Made by a program: the position numbers and the translations under genes
Notes under the pieces: generated by a model
Seen by the model: only the letters and a program-made list of their open reading frames with translations
Database searches by the model: none
Told to the model about the DNA's origin: nothing
NCBI GenBank assembly: GCA_015075425.1
Contig: JABTUL010000002.1
Location: 744,001 to 808,000 of the forward strand
Source of the DNA: Spirochaetales bacterium
Lineage (GTDB): Bacteria > Spirochaetota > Leptospiria > Leptospirales > Leptonemataceae
DNA: 64,000 nt
Direction of reading: 5' to 3'
Part shown: piece by piece, positions 63,767 through 64,000 of the stretch
Layout of the letters: every line of letters starts with the position of its first letter
How positions within the stretch are numbered: the first letter of the stretch is position 1

Positions 63767-64000
63767 ATGAAAGCCAGCAACAACCAATGGAAAGACCGGC
63801 TGAGTATTTCTGACCAGGAGCTGTCACGCGAAGTTGATATCTTTGAAGCGGAAATAGCCCTGCGCAAACAGGGCAAACTTGATGAAAAACTTTTTGCGGA
63901 AACCCGGTTGCGGCGTGGCGCTTACGGTCAGCGCTATGACAACGGCCATCGTTTTGATGGCCTGACAACCAGGACCCTTTCCTTTCCGCAACCATTGACC
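63767..64000 (+). CDS. Sulfite/nitrite reductase haemoprotein, 3' end outside window
   Basis: The first 78 codons of a sirohaem reductase of the ferredoxin-dependent nitrite/sulfite reductase family: SDQELSREVDIFEAEIALRKQG, then TRLRRGAYGQRYDNGHRFDG and TRTLSFPQPL. The LRRGAYGQRYDNG phrase is the family hallmark. The gene runs past base 64000. ATG 63767 lies 12 bp after the ferredoxin gene with GGAG upstream, so the pair likely forms one unit for sulfite or nitrite reduction. Confidence 0.82.
   Translation, partial: MKASNNQWKDRLSISDQELSREVDIFEAEIALRKQGKLDEKLFAETRLRRGAYGQRYDNGHRFDGLTTRTLSFPQPLT

Overview
The window (about 55% G+C by eye) comes from a spirochaete of the order Leptospirales, most like a Leptonema-type relative. 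This is inferred from a DUF1554 lipoprotein (a family typical of Leptospira), many lipoproteins with loose spirochaetal lipoboxes, a LytM-like protein beside a bactofilin, and a tail-collar surface protein of leptospiral style. No rRNA, tRNA or CRISPR array was seen. Both ends of the window cut genes.

Layout. 1-4.5 kb: a cut metallophosphoesterase, lipoproteins including an astacin protease, a monoacylglycerol-lipase-like hydrolase and a crotonase. 4.5-9.8 kb (minus): a copper-handling operon (PCu(A)C chaperone, SCO1, His-rich outer-membrane protein, lipoprotein, Cys/His-rich small protein) running into two Mla-type ABC ATPases. 9.9-17.2 kb: a YbjT-like SDR/DoxX protein with a DUF2269 partner, a VWA protein, a membrane protein with a degenerate sulfatase-like tail, and a HAMP-SpoIIE-TPR phosphatase. 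17.2-22 kb: the conserved rpmH-rnpA-yidD-yidC-jag-mnmE cluster. 22-34.9 kb: a frameshifted SEC-C gene, a Kef-type antiporter, a fused PlsC-GpsA enzyme, an apparently inactive M23 protein overlapping a bactofilin, a rhomboid-like protein, a YyaL-type thioredoxin-domain protein and a PuuD-like membrane protein with a separate cytochrome c.

35.0-38.2 kb is a mobile scar. It holds an AT-rich truncated gene, a 5' fragment of a class-C-like group II intron next to a hairpin, and a DUF4160/DUF2442 pair whose first gene is split by an ISKra4-like element (20/21 bp inverted repeats, perfect 9 bp target duplication). The scar ends at a bile-acid-symporter-like gene that lacks its last segment. 39-48.5 kb holds purF, a PilZ protein and a surface-protein district: DUF1554, a collar protein behind a 12-C tract, a lipoprotein with 14 propeller-like repeats, and a CBM9 lipoprotein.

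48.5-64 kb is mostly housekeeping. It has an Hsp20 gene, a tightly coupled six-gene operon (CnoX-like thioredoxin, LMW phosphatase, HMG-CoA lyase, PanC, GDPD, thioredoxin-fold protein), RNase PH, a malic-enzyme-like protein, an acyl-CoA carboxylase beta subunit (which with HMG-CoA lyase suggests leucine breakdown), an Lhr helicase, a CASTOR/POLLUX-type channel, a ferredoxin and the start of a sulfite/nitrite reductase.

The items most worth following are the poly-C switch, the rnpA gene without a usable canonical start, the dated IS insertion in the DUF4160 gene, the inactive LytM/bactofilin module and the PlsC-GpsA fusion.
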